Positions 57,011 to 64,000 of a stretch of 64,000 bases of DNA are shown in pieces. The notes beneath the pieces are model-generated. The model saw only the letters and a program-made list of their open reading frames with translations, was not told the DNA's origin and searched no databases. The stretch is from Actinomyces viscosus (GTDB lineage Bacteria > Actinomycetota > Actinomycetes > Actinomycetales > Actinomycetaceae): assembly GCF_900637975.1 (NCBI RefSeq), contig NZ_LR134477.1, positions 1,736,001 through 1,800,000 on the forward strand, given 5' to 3'. The position numbers and the translations under genes are program-made. Within the stretch, counting starts at the first letter, position 1. Every line of letters begins with the position of its first letter.

Positions 57011-58339
57011 TCAGTCCTCAAGGGCGATGAGGCCCTCGACGAACTCGCGGTACTGGCGCTGGGCGTCGGACATCTGGGCCCAGGTGGAGTGCGCGTCCCG
57101 GCTCATGGCCGCATACTCCTCATCACTGAGGTCCATGACGGACTCGATGGCGTCGGCGATCTGCTCGGCGGTCGTCTCCACCGGAATGAGCCGACCGTTC
57201 TCACGATCGTGGACGATCTCCCCGGTGCCCCCGGCGGCCGTGGCCACCACCGGCAGCCCGGCGGCCTGGGCCTCCATGACGGCCACCGGCACGCCCTCGC
57301 CGTCGGAGCAGTTGAGGAAGCAGGAGAAGTCCGTGGTGGCGTAGAGCTCACGGACCTCGGCATTGGTCAGGTGCCCGGTGAAGGTGACCGGGGTGGAGGC
57401 GATCTGCTCCTCGGCCCGCGCCCGCATGGCGGCCAGGCGCTCGGCGTCGAACTCACCGATGTGGGTCCAGGTGACCCTCCGGCCGCGTCGCTCCAGCTCG
57501 GCGACGGCCTCCACGATGAGGTGGACCCGCTTGTAGGGGGCCATGTGGGAGCAGGAGACGAGCTGGAAGGGCTCGGTCCGGCGCCGCTCGTGGCGCGGGG
57601 CCGCCGGCACACCCAGGCGACGCACCTCGATGTTGCCCGCCTTCGGGAAGCGGCGGCGCAGGAACCCGGCCGCGTACCGTGAGATCGGGTAAACCTTGTC
57701 CACCGCCCGCATGACGAAGCGGCGCGAGGGGACGTATCCGCGCGGCGCGTCGTCCTCGTCGACGTCGTAGGCGTGCGCCCGGGAGACGACCTTGACCCGA
57801 CGTCCCGCCAGCTCGCGGCGCCGCAGCATGCCGCCCAGCGCCGCCCCGGTGAAGAACCAGTAGGAGTAGATGGTCAGGTGCCCGGACCGCTCCAGACCGA
57901 GGCCCGGCAGGAGCCGACGCATCCGGCTGTAGGCGCTCAGGGCGATGGCCGCGAAGCGCACATCCATCCCGAAGCGCCCGAAGCTCTTCCACGGCGGCGT
58001 CTCCACCATCCGCTCCCGTCCCAACAGGATCCGCGGGGCGCGCAGGACCGCGTGGAAGCGCCAGTCCGGCAGGCGGGAGGCCGGAAGCAGGGCGCAGCGG
58101 GCGTTGGCCGGCAGCTCACGGGTCTGGCGAGCCCCCTCGCTCAGGCGCACCGGTACGACGACGACCTCGTCGTAGGCGGCGCACAGCGTCTCGATCTCCT
58201 GCTCGAGGAACTCCTCCCCCACCTCGTAGGGGTAGAAGTCGGTGAGCAGGAGCAGGCTGCGTAGCCCCTGCCGGCCGCCTCGCCCGACGGGCGCACCAGT
58301 CGGCTCCGTCTCGGACCTGCGGGGCGTGGTGGGCGTCAT
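57011..58339 (-). CDS. Family 4 glycosyltransferase
   Basis: This 442-residue GT-B protein starts with 26 polar residues, then LRSLLLLTDFYPYEVGEEFLEQEI, VSRAHAYDVDEDDAPRGY, LVSCSHMAPYKRVHLIVEAV and the donor-site run NCSDGEGVPVAVMEAQAAGL with the E-x7-E spacing. The ATG has GGAAGAG upstream. It is the last gene of the minus-strand unit starting at the WbpD-like gene and may use ManNAc3NAcA or a neighbour sugar. Confidence 0.88.
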   Translation of the reverse strand: MTPTTPRRSETEPTGAPVGRGGRQGLRSLLLLTDFYPYEVGEEFLEQEIETLCAAYDEVVVVPVRLSEGARQTRELPANARCALLPASRLPDWRFHAVLRAPRILLGRERMVETPPWKSFGRFGMDVRFAAIALSAYSRMRRLLPGLGLERSGHLTIYSYWFFTGAALGGMLRRRELAGRRVKVVSRAHAYDVDEDDAPRGYVPSRRFVMRAVDKVYPISRYAAGFLRRRFPKAGNIEVRRLGVPAAPRHERRRTEPFQLVSCSHMAPYKRVHLIVEAVAELERRGRRVTWTHIGEFDAERLAAMRARAEEQIASTPVTFTGHLTNAEVRELYATTDFSCFLNCSDGEGVPVAVMEAQAAGLPVVATAAGGTGEIVHDRENGRLIPVETTAEQIADAIESVMDLSDEEYAAMSRDAHSTWAQMSDAQRQYREFVEGLIALED

Positions 58340-58418
58340 CTCTCGCTCTTCCTTCCGGTTCGGCGGGTCCGGTCACGATCGGGCACTATGCCCCGCAACC
58401 AGTGTGCCCGAGGCGTCC

Positions 58419-59804
58419 TCAGCTCGCGTCGTCTTCCGGCCCTCCGGAGACGGCCGACGACGCAGCCCCCTCCTGCGCGTCCTCCTGGCCCGTGCGCCCC
58501 TCCCGGTTCTTCGCCTCCTGGAAGCTGCCCACGCGCTTGCCGGCGTCGAACTGCTTGGCGGCGTGGTCGGCCAGAGCGGTGTTGGCCACCAGCAGCCCGG
58601 CCATCATGGCGCCCAGGACGTAGCAGGTGGACAGCAGGTCCAGGGGGGACCATTTCAGCCAGGCCAGAGGAAGCGCGGTGTAGAAGACGTTGAACCCCAG
58701 CATCCAGTCCTGGTGCTCGGTGACGATGAAGAGATTCGAGATCGGCGAGGTGATGAGCATCATGAACAGCCAGGGGGTCAGCGCGCGGGCGAAGCTCCCG
58801 GACTCGGCCCACTGCGAGCCGAACAGCAACGGGAAGATCCACGGCGAGAGCACGTAGATGAGCGCGAAGGGAACGATTCCGATGAGCACCGCCCGCCTGA
58901 TGGTGACCCGGACCAGCGGACGCATCTGCCCGGGCTCGATCGTGGAGAGCTTCTGGAAGAAGACCCTGGCCACAGCACCGTTGATGAGGATGAGTGGGGC
59001 GTCGAGGACCCCCCACGCCATCTGGAACTGCCCCAGGGAGGAGATCGAGTAGCCCGAGATGAGCAGGGCGATGCCGTTGGTCCGCAGCGCGTCCCCCAGG
59101 GCGTTGGGACCGTTGAGCAGGGGCATGCGCCGGTAGCGGCGGGCCACCCAGCGCAGGGAGGGCGCGCCCTCGGGAAGCCGACGCCACAGCTCCTTGGCCT
59201 GGCGTCCCAGGTTGGCGAAGGCGAAGAGCTGGCCCGCCGTGTGCCCGAGCACCAGCCCGGGCATTCCTCCCAGGCCCGCGACCCCCAGGATGAACTGGCC
59301 GCCGGTCAGGCCGATCTGCTGCTCGGCCTGGTTGACCGCGATCGTACGGTAGTCGCTGTTGCGGTTGAACCAGTACTTGAACAGCTCCACGCCGGACATG
59401 AGGAAGGTGGTCAGACCCACCATCGGCATCCACAGGGCCACCTCGTGCCCCCACTGCCGGGTGATGACACCGTTGAGCGGGAAGGACAGCACCGTGGCCA
59501 GCAGCGAGACCACCGTCAGGCACACCATGCCCAGACGGGCCACGCTCAGCGCCTCGGACTCCCGCTTGGGCAGCATGATCGCCATGTCGTAGCGCAGTGC
59601 GGCGACCGCCACCAGGATCGAGGCCACCGAGATGTAGGTGCCCAGCAGCCCCATGTCGTGCGGGGTGTAGACCCGGGCCAGGACGATCTTCATGAGGAAG
59701 GTGACGCCCTGGGCCACCGCCGTGCCCGTCACCAGCGTCAGGACATGGCGCAGGAACGGTGAGGACTCCATGACCGAGCGGACCCGGGCGAGCAGCCCCG
59801 CCAC
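58419..59804 (-). CDS. Wzx-like polysaccharide flippase
   Basis: This 461-residue protein has about twelve hydrophobic segments (HVLTLVTGTAVAQGVTFLMKI, VLARVYTPHDMGLLGTYISV, MAIMLPKRESEALSVARLG). It belongs to the oligosaccharide flippase family and would move lipid-linked repeat units outward. A charged 40-residue C-terminal tail is cytoplasmic. The frame starts at a GTG (59804); an ATG at 59771 is possible. It follows the WbpB-like gene by 26 bases, so its substrate likely contains the diacetamido-uronic acid. It is only distantly similar to the flippase at 10.6-11.8 kb. Confidence 0.85.
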   Translation of the reverse strand: MAGLLARVRSVMESSPFLRHVLTLVTGTAVAQGVTFLMKIVLARVYTPHDMGLLGTYISVASILVAVAALRYDMAIMLPKRESEALSVARLGMVCLTVVSLLATVLSFPLNGVITRQWGHEVALWMPMVGLTTFLMSGVELFKYWFNRNSDYRTIAVNQAEQQIGLTGGQFILGVAGLGGMPGLVLGHTAGQLFAFANLGRQAKELWRRLPEGAPSLRWVARRYRRMPLLNGPNALGDALRTNGIALLISGYSISSLGQFQMAWGVLDAPLILINGAVARVFFQKLSTIEPGQMRPLVRVTIRRAVLIGIVPFALIYVLSPWIFPLLFGSQWAESGSFARALTPWLFMMLITSPISNLFIVTEHQDWMLGFNVFYTALPLAWLKWSPLDLLSTCYVLGAMMAGLLVANTALADHAAKQFDAGKRVGSFQEAKNREGRTGQEDAQEGAASSAVSGGPEDDAS

Positions 59805-59830
59805 GGGTCCGACCGGTGCGGCCGAGCGGT

Positions 59831-60901
59831 TCAGAGCTCGACCGTCCGGTTCTCGCTGGCCGAGGTCAGGACCGCCTCGACGACGTCGAGCGTGGCCACG
59901 CCCTCGGCCATGGTGACGTGGCGCTGGGCCACGCCGCGCACGGCGTCGCGGAAGTTCTCCTGCTCCAGGGCCAGCGGCTCGCGCTTGGGGATCGCGTAGC
60001 GGATGACGTCGCCCTCGCTGACCCCCCGGAAGACGGCGACCTGGTCCCAGGTGGAGGCCACCGTGCCGTTGGCGTGGAAGGTGAGGTCGCCCGTGAGGGT
60101 GTCGGCCACGAAGGCGCCCTTCTCACCGGTGACGATCGTGATGCGCTCCTTGAAGGGCGTGAGCCAGTTGACCTGGTGGCTGACGACGATGCCGCCCTCC
60201 AGCAGACCGGTGGCCACCATCATGTCCTCGGTCTGACGGCCGGAGCGGTGGGTGACCTGCGCGGCCACGGAGGTGTAGCGGGCGCCGGCCACCCAGGCGG
60301 TCAGGTCGATGTCGTGGGTGGCCAGGTCCTTGACGACGCCGACGTCGCTGATGCGGGCCGGGAAGGGGCCCTGGCGGCGGGTGAGGACCTGGTAGACCTC
60401 GCCGAGCTCACCGGCGTCGAGGCGCTCGCGAAGCGCCCGCAGGGCGGGGTTGCAGCGCTCCACGTAGCCGACGGCGCCCACGAGCCCGCGCTCGGCGAAG
60501 GCGGCGGCCACGCGGCGGCCCGCGGCCGCGTCGTGAGCGATGGGCTTCTCCACCATGGTGTGCACGCCCGCCTCGGCCAGGGCCAGGGCGACGTCCTCGT
60601 GGTAGACGGTGGGAACGGCCACCATGGCAGCATCGAGCCCGGCGTCGATGAGGGCGTGGACGTCCGGCAGGACCGGCAGCTCACCGGCCACGCCGAAGCG
60701 GTCGCCGCCGGGGTCGGCCACGGCCACGAGATCCATGCCCTCGGTGGCGCGGATGACCCGGGCGTGGTGGCGCCCCATGGAGCCCAGGCCGATGAGGCCC
60801 ACGCGCAGGGGGTTGTCGGCCGTGCCCTTGTCCGACAGGTAGTGGGCGCCGGGCAGGCCGGTGGTCGTGGCCAGGCCGTCGAGGGCGACGTTCTCGCACA
60901 T
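59831..60901 (-). CDS. Gfo/Idh/MocA oxidoreductase, WbpB-like
   Basis: This 356-residue dehydrogenase has RVGLIGLGSMGRHHARVI for NAD binding, VAVPTVYHEDVALALAEAG, the catalytic-loop VEKPIAHDAAAG and DLATHDIDLTAWVAG. In the Wbp pathway WbpB oxidises the 3-hydroxyl of UDP-GlcNAcA so that WbpE can aminate it. The gene order acetyltransferase-aminotransferase-oxidoreductase with 1-base spacings is what is expected of that pathway. About 30 residues precede the Rossmann fold. The substrate is inferred from context. Confidence 0.85.
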   Translation of the reverse strand: MCENVALDGLATTTGLPGAHYLSDKGTADNPLRVGLIGLGSMGRHHARVIRATEGMDLVAVADPGGDRFGVAGELPVLPDVHALIDAGLDAAMVAVPTVYHEDVALALAEAGVHTMVEKPIAHDAAAGRRVAAAFAERGLVGAVGYVERCNPALRALRERLDAGELGEVYQVLTRRQGPFPARISDVGVVKDLATHDIDLTAWVAGARYTSVAAQVTHRSGRQTEDMMVATGLLEGGIVVSHQVNWLTPFKERITIVTGEKGAFVADTLTGDLTFHANGTVASTWDQVAVFRGVSEGDVIRYAIPKREPLALEQENFRDAVRGVAQRHVTMAEGVATLDVVEAVLTSASENRTVEL

Positions 60902-60902
60902 G

Positions 60903-62036
60903 TCAGGCGCCCGCCTTGACGGTGGCGGCCACGGCCTGGCCGATGCGCTCCAGGTCGGCCTCGCTCAGCGAGGGGTGGACCGGCAGGGAGAGGCACTCGC
61001 GGGCGGCCCTCTCGGTGCCGGGCAGCTCAAGGCCCTCGGCGTAGCGGGCCAGGGAGGCCAGGCGGTGGTTGGGGATCGGGTAGTAGACGCCGCTGCCCAC
61101 CTGCCACTCCTCGCGCAGGGCGACCTGGACGGCGTCGCGCTCGGCGGCCGTGGCCCCCTCCAGGCGGATCGTGTACTGGTGGTAGACGTGCGTGTAGCCC
61201 TCGGGGACGTAGGGGGTGACGACGCCGTCCACCTCCGCCAGCTCGGCGTTGAGGCGCGCGGCGTTGGCCTGGCGGACGGCGGTCCAGTCGGCCAGCCTGG
61301 TGAGCTGGACGCGGCCGACGGCGGCGGCCACGTCCGTCATGCGGTTGTTGAGGCCCACCAGCTCGTTGGCGTACTGCTGCTCCATGCCCTGGTTGCGGAT
61401 GAGACGGCAGCGGCGGGCCAGCTCGGCGTCGGCCGTCGTGATCATGCCGCCCTCGAGACTGGTCATGTTCTTGGTGGGGTAGAAGGAGAAGGAGCCCCAG
61501 GCGCCGAAGGTTCCCACCGGCTTGCCGTCGATGGCGGCGCCGTGCGCCTGGGCGCAGTCCTCGAAGACGGCCAGGCCGTGGCGCTCGGCGATGTCGAGGA
61601 TCTGGGGCATGTTGGCGGGCAGCCCGTAGAGGTGGACCACCTCGATGGCCGCCGTGCGCTCGGTGATGGAGGCCTCGACGCTGGCGGGGTCCAGGGTGAA
61701 GGTCACCGGGTCGATGTCGGCGAAGACCGGGACGGCGCCGCTGATGGCCACCGAGTTGCCGGTGGCGGCGAAGGTGAAGGAGGGGACGATCACCTCCGGG
61801 GCGGCCCCGGCGCGCTCCCCCAGATCGCTGGCCAGGGTGGCCACGTGCTGGGCCGAGGTGCCGGAGTTGACGGCCACGCACTCGACGCCGTCGACGACCT
61901 GGGCGGAGAACTCCTCCTCGAAGGCCTTGACCTGGGGCCCCTGGACGACCATGCCGGAGGCGAGGACGGCGTCGACGGCCTCACGCTCCTCCTGCCCGAT
62001 GATCGGCTTGGCGGCGGGGATGAACTCGCGTGACAT
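60903..62036 (-). CDS. DegT/DnrJ/EryC1/StrS sugar aminotransferase, WbpE-like
   Basis: This PLP enzyme of 377 residues would put an amino group on the 3-keto sugar. It shows EFIPAAKPIIGQEEREAVD, VNSGTSAQHVATLA, the PLP Asp region AVFEDCAQAHGA and the catalytic Lys in SFYPTKNMTSLEGGMI (about residue 187), followed by GLNNRMTDVAAAVGRVQL. The ATG at 62036 overlaps the preceding stop by one base (TGATG), with GAGAGG upstream; a longer frame reading into the acetyltransferase gene is rejected. It is coupled to the acetyltransferase and oxidoreductase genes. Confidence 0.92.
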   Translation of the reverse strand: MSREFIPAAKPIIGQEEREAVDAVLASGMVVQGPQVKAFEEEFSAQVVDGVECVAVNSGTSAQHVATLASDLGERAGAAPEVIVPSFTFAATGNSVAISGAVPVFADIDPVTFTLDPASVEASITERTAAIEVVHLYGLPANMPQILDIAERHGLAVFEDCAQAHGAAIDGKPVGTFGAWGSFSFYPTKNMTSLEGGMITTADAELARRCRLIRNQGMEQQYANELVGLNNRMTDVAAAVGRVQLTRLADWTAVRQANAARLNAELAEVDGVVTPYVPEGYTHVYHQYTIRLEGATAAERDAVQVALREEWQVGSGVYYPIPNHRLASLARYAEGLELPGTERAARECLSLPVHPSLSEADLERIGQAVAATVKAGA

Positions 62037-62674
62037 CAGTGGGTGACCTCTCGGATGGTGATGGACTCGGGGCCCGACTCGGTCCCGGTGCCGGATTCTT
62101 GGTACAGGGTCCCGGTGACGGGGCAGCGCCAGCGCCGGAGGCCGTCGGGACCGGGATCGGCGGGAGTGAGCGGCTCGCCGGCGCGCCCGACCCAGCCGAT
62201 GCGGCGGGCCGGAACCCCGGCGACCAGGGCGTGGGCGGGGACGTCCTTGGTGACGACGGCGCCGGCGGCCACCGTGGCCCAGGCGCCCACGTGCACCGGG
62301 GCGACGCACACGGCGCGGGCGCCGATCGAGGCGCCCTCGTCGATGGTGACCCCCACGGGCTCCCAGTCGTCGGCCGACTTGCGCGTGCCGTCGGGGTTGA
62401 CGGCCCGGGGGAAGTGGTCGTTGGTCAGGGTGACCGCCGGGCCGATGAAGACGCCGTCGGCCAGCCGGGCGGGCTCGTAGACCAGGGCGTAGTTCTGCAC
62501 CTTGCAGCTGTCCCCCATGACCACGCCCTCACCGATGTAGGCGCCGCGGCCCACGATGCAGTCCCGGCCGAGGACGGCGTGCTCGCGAACCTGGGCGAGG
62601 TGCCAGATGCTGGTGCCATCTCCGAGGGTGGCGTCCTCGGAGACGTCGGCTGACGGGGCGATTCGGGTAGCCAC
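62036..62674 (-). CDS. Left-handed beta-helix N-acetyltransferase, WbpD-like
   Basis: This 212-residue acetyltransferase would acetylate the 3-amino group of UDP-GlcNAc3NA. Hexapeptide repeats run through most of the chain (AVLGRDCIVGRGAYIGEGVV, IGARAVCVAPVHVGAWATVA, GAVVTKDVPAHALVAGVPAR) with the family's LTNDHFPRAV loop. The C-terminus has RRWRCPVTGTLY. The GTG at 62674 with AGGAG five bases before gives a protein that starts right at the repeats; the upstream 70-codon extension is unsupported. It is the first gene of the unit with the aminotransferase. Confidence 0.9.
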   Translation of the reverse strand: MATRIAPSADVSEDATLGDGTSIWHLAQVREHAVLGRDCIVGRGAYIGEGVVMGDSCKVQNYALVYEPARLADGVFIGPAVTLTNDHFPRAVNPDGTRKSADDWEPVGVTIDEGASIGARAVCVAPVHVGAWATVAAGAVVTKDVPAHALVAGVPARRIGWVGRAGEPLTPADPGPDGLRRWRCPVTGTLYQESGTGTESGPESITIREVTH

Positions 62675-62679
62675 GGCGA

Positions 62680-62684
62680 CTCCT
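62680..62684 (-). promoter_or_regulatory. Ribosome binding site deciding the GTG start of the acetyltransferase
   Basis: AGGAG (minus strand) lies five bases before the GTG at 62674 and rules out the longer reading frame beginning at 62884. The remaining 241 bases to the divergent GT2 gene would hold both promoters; none was assigned. Confidence 0.75.
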
Positions 62685-62925
62685 GTGCGGACGGCCCGGG
62701 CCGCCCTGACGGTCGAGTGAGGCCGGTCAACCTGCTGGTTGCCGGGGCCGTGCCACTCCGGTCGCCGGGGCGGCGGGCGCTGCACGACCGGCCCCATCCT
62801 AGGGGACGCGCCGGTCTCAGACGACGCCGGGACGTGACCGGAACGAGACCTACCCCACCCGGGCCCGGAGGTCCGGGGCGTCACACACCGGACGGAGCCC
62901 AGTCGTCGCGTGCGAGAATGCAGCG

Positions 62926-63642
62926 GTGACTACCTCCAACGCGACACGGGCCGACGAGCCCGTCCCGGTGCCTCAGATCACCGACGCCTGGCTCGTCATC
63001 CCCCTGTACAACGAGGCGACCGTCGTGCGCGAGGTCATCTCCCAGGCCCGCGAGATCTTCCCCTACGTCGTCGTCGTCGATGACGGATCCAAGGACGACT
63101 CGGCCCGGGAGGCGGCCGCCGCGGGGGGCATCGTCGTGCGCCATCCGGTCAACCTCGGTCAGGGCGCGGCGCTGCAGACCGGTTTCTCCTACGTCCTGGA
63201 GAAGACGAACGCCGACTACGTCGTCACCTTCGACGCCGACGGCCAGCACTCCGCGACCGATGCCGCCGCCATGGTCGCCGCGGCGCGCGAGGAGGGGCTC
63301 GCCGTCGTGCTCGGGTCGCGGTTCCTGGAGGGACCCTCCCCGGTCGGCTGGCTCAAGCGGCTCGTCCTGCGCACGGCCGCGGCGGTCAGCTCCCGCACCT
63401 CCGGCATGCGGCTGACCGACGCCCACAACGGCCTGCGAGTCATCCGCCGCGACGTCCTGGCGCGCCTCGACCTCAAGCAGAACCGGATGGCTCACGCCAG
63501 CGAGATCATCCGCCAGATCGGCGCCACCGGCCTGCCCTGGCGCGAGTTCCCGGTGCACATCGTCTACACCGAGTACTCCCGCTCCAAGGGCCAGTCCCTG
63601 TGGAACTCGGTCAACATCCTGGTCGACCTGCTCTTCTCCTGA
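62926..63642 (+). CDS. Family 2 glycosyltransferase, polyprenol-phosphate sugar synthase type
   Basis: This 238-residue protein has AWLVIPLYNEATVVREVISQ, VVVVDDGSKDDSA, NLGQGAALQTGFSYVL, the DxD site VTFDADGQHSATD and LTDAHNGLRVIRRDVLARL. It is a DPM1-like enzyme without membrane helices. The start is a GTG without a clear ribosome site. It is followed 38 bases later by a DUF2304 gene, repeating the pair at 16.3-17.5 kb. Confidence 0.87.
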   Translation: MTTSNATRADEPVPVPQITDAWLVIPLYNEATVVREVISQAREIFPYVVVVDDGSKDDSAREAAAAGGIVVRHPVNLGQGAALQTGFSYVLEKTNADYVVTFDADGQHSATDAAAMVAAAREEGLAVVLGSRFLEGPSPVGWLKRLVLRTAAAVSSRTSGMRLTDAHNGLRVIRRDVLARLDLKQNRMAHASEIIRQIGATGLPWREFPVHIVYTEYSRSKGQSLWNSVNILVDLLFS

Positions 63643-63680
63643 GCACTCTCTCCTGAGCCCGGCACGGAAGGCACGGACCC

Positions 63681-64000
63681 ATGATTCATCAGTTCGCCAC
63701 CCAGGTCGTTCCGACCACGAACCACCAGTTCTTCATCCAGGCCGCCCTCATCGTGGCCGTGGCGGCCGTGGGCTGGATGATGCTGCGCACTCCGGGCGGA
63801 GCCCGGCATCAGGCCGGCCGACGGTTGGCCACCCTGGCCTTCGTGGCCTTCGCCATCTTCACCATCGCCTTCCCCTCGGTGACGACCTCGATCGCGCACC
63901 GGGTGGGGGTCGGACGAGGCGCGGACCTGCTGCTGTACGCCCTGGTCATCGCCTTCCTGGCGCAGATCCTCTCCTCCTTCCGCCGCAACGGCGCACGCGA
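63681..64000 (+). CDS. DUF2304 small membrane protein, cut by the window edge
   Basis: An open frame from the ATG at 63681 runs past the right edge without a stop. The visible 106 residues form three hydrophobic helices: FFIQAALIVAVAAVGWMML, LATLAFVAFAIFTIAF and LLLYALVIAFLAQIL, separated by short polar loops (RTPGGARHQAGRR). This matches the DUF2304 plan and its position after a GT2 gene. The expected charged tail lies beyond the window. Confidence 0.82.
   Translation, partial: MIHQFATQVVPTTNHQFFIQAALIVAVAAVGWMMLRTPGGARHQAGRRLATLAFVAFAIFTIAFPSVTTSIAHRVGVGRGADLLLYALVIAFLAQILSSFRRNGAR

Overview
The window is high-GC, tightly packed actinobacterial DNA. WhiB-type Fe-S regulators, dispersed rml genes, DUF2304 and DUF6541 membrane proteins and a whiB / TIGR03089 / manA neighbourhood all point to Actinomycetota. 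A choline-binding autolysin and phosphocholine genes make an Actinomyces-like oral or mucosal actinomycete most likely; the genus is inferred, not proven. Almost the whole 64 kb is one super-locus for building, decorating and exporting cell-wall polysaccharide.

Layout. 1-2.8 kb: partial gene, whiB, TIGR03089 gene, manA. 2.8-9.3 kb: a GT87 enzyme, divergent rmlC/rmlA, a winged-helix/cytidylyltransferase/choline-kinase fusion and a GT2. 9.4-14.8 kb (minus): DUF2142 protein, LicD, Wzx-like flippase, acyltransferase. 14.8-16.3 kb: a decayed zone with a 122-bp inverted-repeat element and a broken UDP-galactopyranose mutase. 16.3-20 kb: DUF2304, GT2, rmlD, GT-C-like protein. 20-24.9 kb: four glycosyltransferases. 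24.9-34.5 kb (minus): probably one transcription unit with two RgpF-like rhamnan proteins, two nucleotide-sugar epimerase/reductases, an acyltransferase and a Wzm/Wzt ABC exporter. 34.7-37.7 kb: amidase / choline-binding / glucosaminidase autolysin. 38-42.6 kb: rmlB, GT2, DUF6020-like protein, a HicB remnant and a small monooxygenase. 42.6-50.7 kb (minus): two DUF6541 proteins, a UDP-sugar dehydrogenase and two GT4s. 51-55 kb: asparagine-synthase-like protein, GT4 and a WbpI-type epimerase. 55.4-57 kb: an AT-rich orphan membrane gene. 57-62.7 kb (minus): WbpD-, WbpE- and WbpB-like enzymes, a second flippase and a GT4. 62.9-64 kb: a GT2-DUF2304 pair running off the end.

How it fits together (inference). 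RmlA/B/C/D supply dTDP-L-rhamnose, and two further SDR proteins could turn the same intermediates into dTDP-6-deoxy-L-talose. RgpF-like proteins with Wzm/Wzt suggest a rhamnan-type polymer exported by an ABC transporter. A WbpA/B/E/D/I-like set is complete but scattered over 18 kb and would make UDP-ManNAc3NAcA; the asparagine-synthase-like protein could amidate a uronic acid. LicC/LicA and LicD activities would place phosphocholine on a glycan, which the choline-binding autolysin could then recognise. Two Wzx-like flippases hint at a second, flippase-dependent polymer. No initiating phosphoglycosyltransferase, Wzy polymerase, LCP ligase or choline permease was recognised in the window.
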